Assembly (NCBI GenBank): GCA_023512835.1
Contig: CM042085.1
Coordinates: 2,699,989 to 2,763,988 of the forward strand
Source of the DNA: Taxillus chinensis
Lineage: Eukaryota > Streptophyta > Magnoliopsida > Santalales > Loranthaceae
DNA length: 64,000 nt
Direction: 5' to 3'
Made by a program: the position numbers and the translations under genes
Notes under the pieces: generated by a model
Told to the model about the DNA's origin: nothing
The model's input: the letters and a program-made list of their open reading frames with translations, nothing else
The model's database searches: none
Shown here: piece by piece, positions 62,870-64,000 of the stretch
How positions within the stretch are numbered: the first letter of the stretch is position 1
How the letters are laid out: every line of letters begins with the position of its first letter

Positions 62870-64000
62870 ATGGGTTCGTATTCCGATAACTGTGAAATTG
62901 TTGAAGTGAAGGAAGAACTAAGTTCAGTTCAACATTCAGAAGTTCATCAAATAAATTCTTTATCGAGGATTGATGACAAAGTCCAGAAGCATGTGCTGAA
63001 GCTGGGTGGCAATGGATCTCTCGATGAAGACCTAAATAAGCTATTTTCAGTAATTAAGTTAAAAACTTCATTTGATGGATTGAGTCCTAATCATGCGGGT
63101 CCTTCCAAGAAGAATGCACAAAAGAAGCCAATGAGGACAGATTTGTCTCATTCATTAGGGATTGGGGTTTCGGAGCCAGTCACTTTAAAACAGGCTCTAA
63201 GAGGACTTTGCATTTCTCAGGCATCAGAAATGGCTGCTATGAAACGATTACCAAAGCTACCTAGAATTTCAGGTGTCTCAGATGCTGAAAAGACAAATAA
63301 TATGTCTAAATCAGTTTTAGTTGAACCCACTAATGCTGGTCTTTCACTAAATGGAGCTAAGAAGAATATAGTGGAAATTGCTATGGTGCCAGAAGAAAGT
63401 GCATCAAATTATTCTGAGAGGATTCCCCAACACCTTCTAGTGCCAAAGAAGAAGTTAGCGACCACAAGTGCACCCTCTTCTCCTGTTACCACAGCAAAAC
63501 TCCGGAATCTTATTAAATTGCCACAGGAGGCTGTTCATGCATCAATAGATATGGGTCCGACATTGAAGTCCATACTGGGAGAGAAAGAAAAAATTCGATC
63601 TGCACGTTGCCCATCTGTTCTTAAAGGGAATGATGCCATATTGGAGAGGGGTAATAATGTTTCTGGTTCGGCTAAGGTACCAAAAAAAGCATCAGCTTCC
63701 AAGCCAGTTGTGGGCCATGCATCAATGGATATGGATCAAATGTTGAAGTCCATACTTACAGAGAAAGAAAAAATTAGATCTGCAAATTCCCCATCTGTTA
63801 AAAGCATTGGTACCATATTGGAGACGGGTAACAATGTTCCTGGTTCACTCAAGCTACCAAACAAAGCATCTGCCTCAAAGCCAGTGCGGAAAAGCAGGCT
63901 GCAAGCTACCTCTTCTTCATCATGTTCAAGCAATGGCAATAAAGTAAGAAAAGCAACAAGGAATACTCATAGTTTGGACGCACCAGTCCTCAGGAACAAC
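62870..64000 (+). CDS. KIPK-like AGC protein kinase, N-terminal region (truncated by the window end)
   Basis: An open frame of 377 codons runs from the ATG at 62870 to the last base, so the gene continues beyond the window. It begins MGSYSDNCEIVEVKEELSSV and includes LDEDLNKLFSVIKLKTSFDG and the block GISEPVTLKQALRGLCISQA with one substitution (GVSEP here), then SEMAAMKRLPKL. These are the conserved N-terminal motifs I remember from KCBP-interacting protein kinase (KIPK, At3g52890) and its paralog At5g03640. KIPKs are plant AGCVIII kinases; the long N-terminal region binds partners such as the kinesin KCBP and PERK receptor kinases. The catalytic domain is not in view. Residues 223-282 are duplicated at 283-341. 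The MDHAR neighbour matches the Arabidopsis order. The start is the first ATG of the frame and fits the family. Confidence 0.82.
   Translation, partial: MGSYSDNCEIVEVKEELSSVQHSEVHQINSLSRIDDKVQKHVLKLGGNGSLDEDLNKLFSVIKLKTSFDGLSPNHAGPSKKNAQKKPMRTDLSHSLGIGVSEPVTLKQALRGLCISQASEMAAMKRLPKLPRISGVSDAEKTNNMSKSVLVEPTNAGLSLNGAKKNIVEIAMVPEESASNYSERIPQHLLVPKKKLATTSAPSSPVTTAKLRNLIKLPQEAVHASIDMGPTLKSILGEKEKIRSARCPSVLKGNDAILERGNNVSGSAKVPKKASASKPVVGHASMDMDQMLKSILTEKEKIRSANSPSVKSIGTILETGNNVPGSLKLPNKASASKPVRKSRLQATSSSSCSSNGNKVRKATRNTHSLDAPVLRNN
63536..63895 (+). repeat. In-frame 180-bp tandem duplication in the KIPK-like gene
   Basis: Residues 223-282 (HASIDMGPTLKSILGEKEKI at the start) are followed by a second copy from residue 283 (HASMDMDQMLKSILTEKEKI), one codon shorter. 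Both copies end KASASKPV. Most differences are single substitutions, so the duplication is fairly recent but not identical. Confidence 0.9.

Overview
This 64 kb window is nuclear DNA from a flowering plant, most likely a eudicot. The reasons are AT-rich intergenic DNA with many (TA)n microsatellites, multi-exon genes with plant-type introns, and protein families restricted to or typical of plants. These include an A20/AN1 stress-associated protein, an ABI5-like bZIP, a GDSL esterase, an At1g67190-type F-box/LRR protein and a KIPK-type kinase N-terminus. I cannot name the species. I see no rRNA, tRNA, CRISPR array or organellar insert.

Layout, left to right. The 3' exons of an ISCA1-type iron-sulfur assembly gene (+, 5' end outside the window) end at 3214. 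A single-exon F-box/LRR gene (+, 6163-7422) is followed by an ABI5-like bZIP gene (-, 8330-9740). A gene-poor stretch holds a MITE and a purine-rich tract. Next come a small acidic-motif gene (-, 13731-14018), TAF8 (+, 16187-17383), EMC5 (-, 18857-20666) and an A20/AN1 protein (-, 23515-24036). The TFIID subunit TAF12 (+, 26571-31759) and a nucleoside hydrolase of the URH type (+, 33847-39551) follow. The right part holds a secreted LysM protein (+, 41003-41359), a GDSL esterase/lipase (+, 45956-49393) and monodehydroascorbate reductase (-, 51193-56466). The window ends in the N-terminal half of a KIPK-like AGC kinase (+, 62870 onward).

The genes do not form an operon or a single pathway. TAF8 and TAF12 both belong to TFIID but pair with different partners, so their proximity may be chance. 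From memory, the EMC5, GDSL, MDHAR and KIPK genes have Arabidopsis relatives clustered on chromosome 5 (around At5g03345-At5g03640, with a second MDHAR/KIPK pair at At3g52880/At3g52890). The right half therefore looks like a conserved ancestral gene order.

I found no convincing new multi-gene system. The points most worth checking are: an apparent nonsense codon at position 3 of TAF12; two GC-AG introns (TAF12 and the bZIP); a bZIP that lacks the usual C-terminal tail; a PPR gene fragment and two minisatellites inside URH intron 1; a 60-residue internal duplication in the KIPK N-terminus; three non-autonomous hAT-like elements with 8-bp target duplications (one imperfect) near MDHAR; and many local tandem duplications of different ages. 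Exon boundaries below were worked out by hand from reading frames, splice consensus and remembered family sequences. No transcript data or database search was available.
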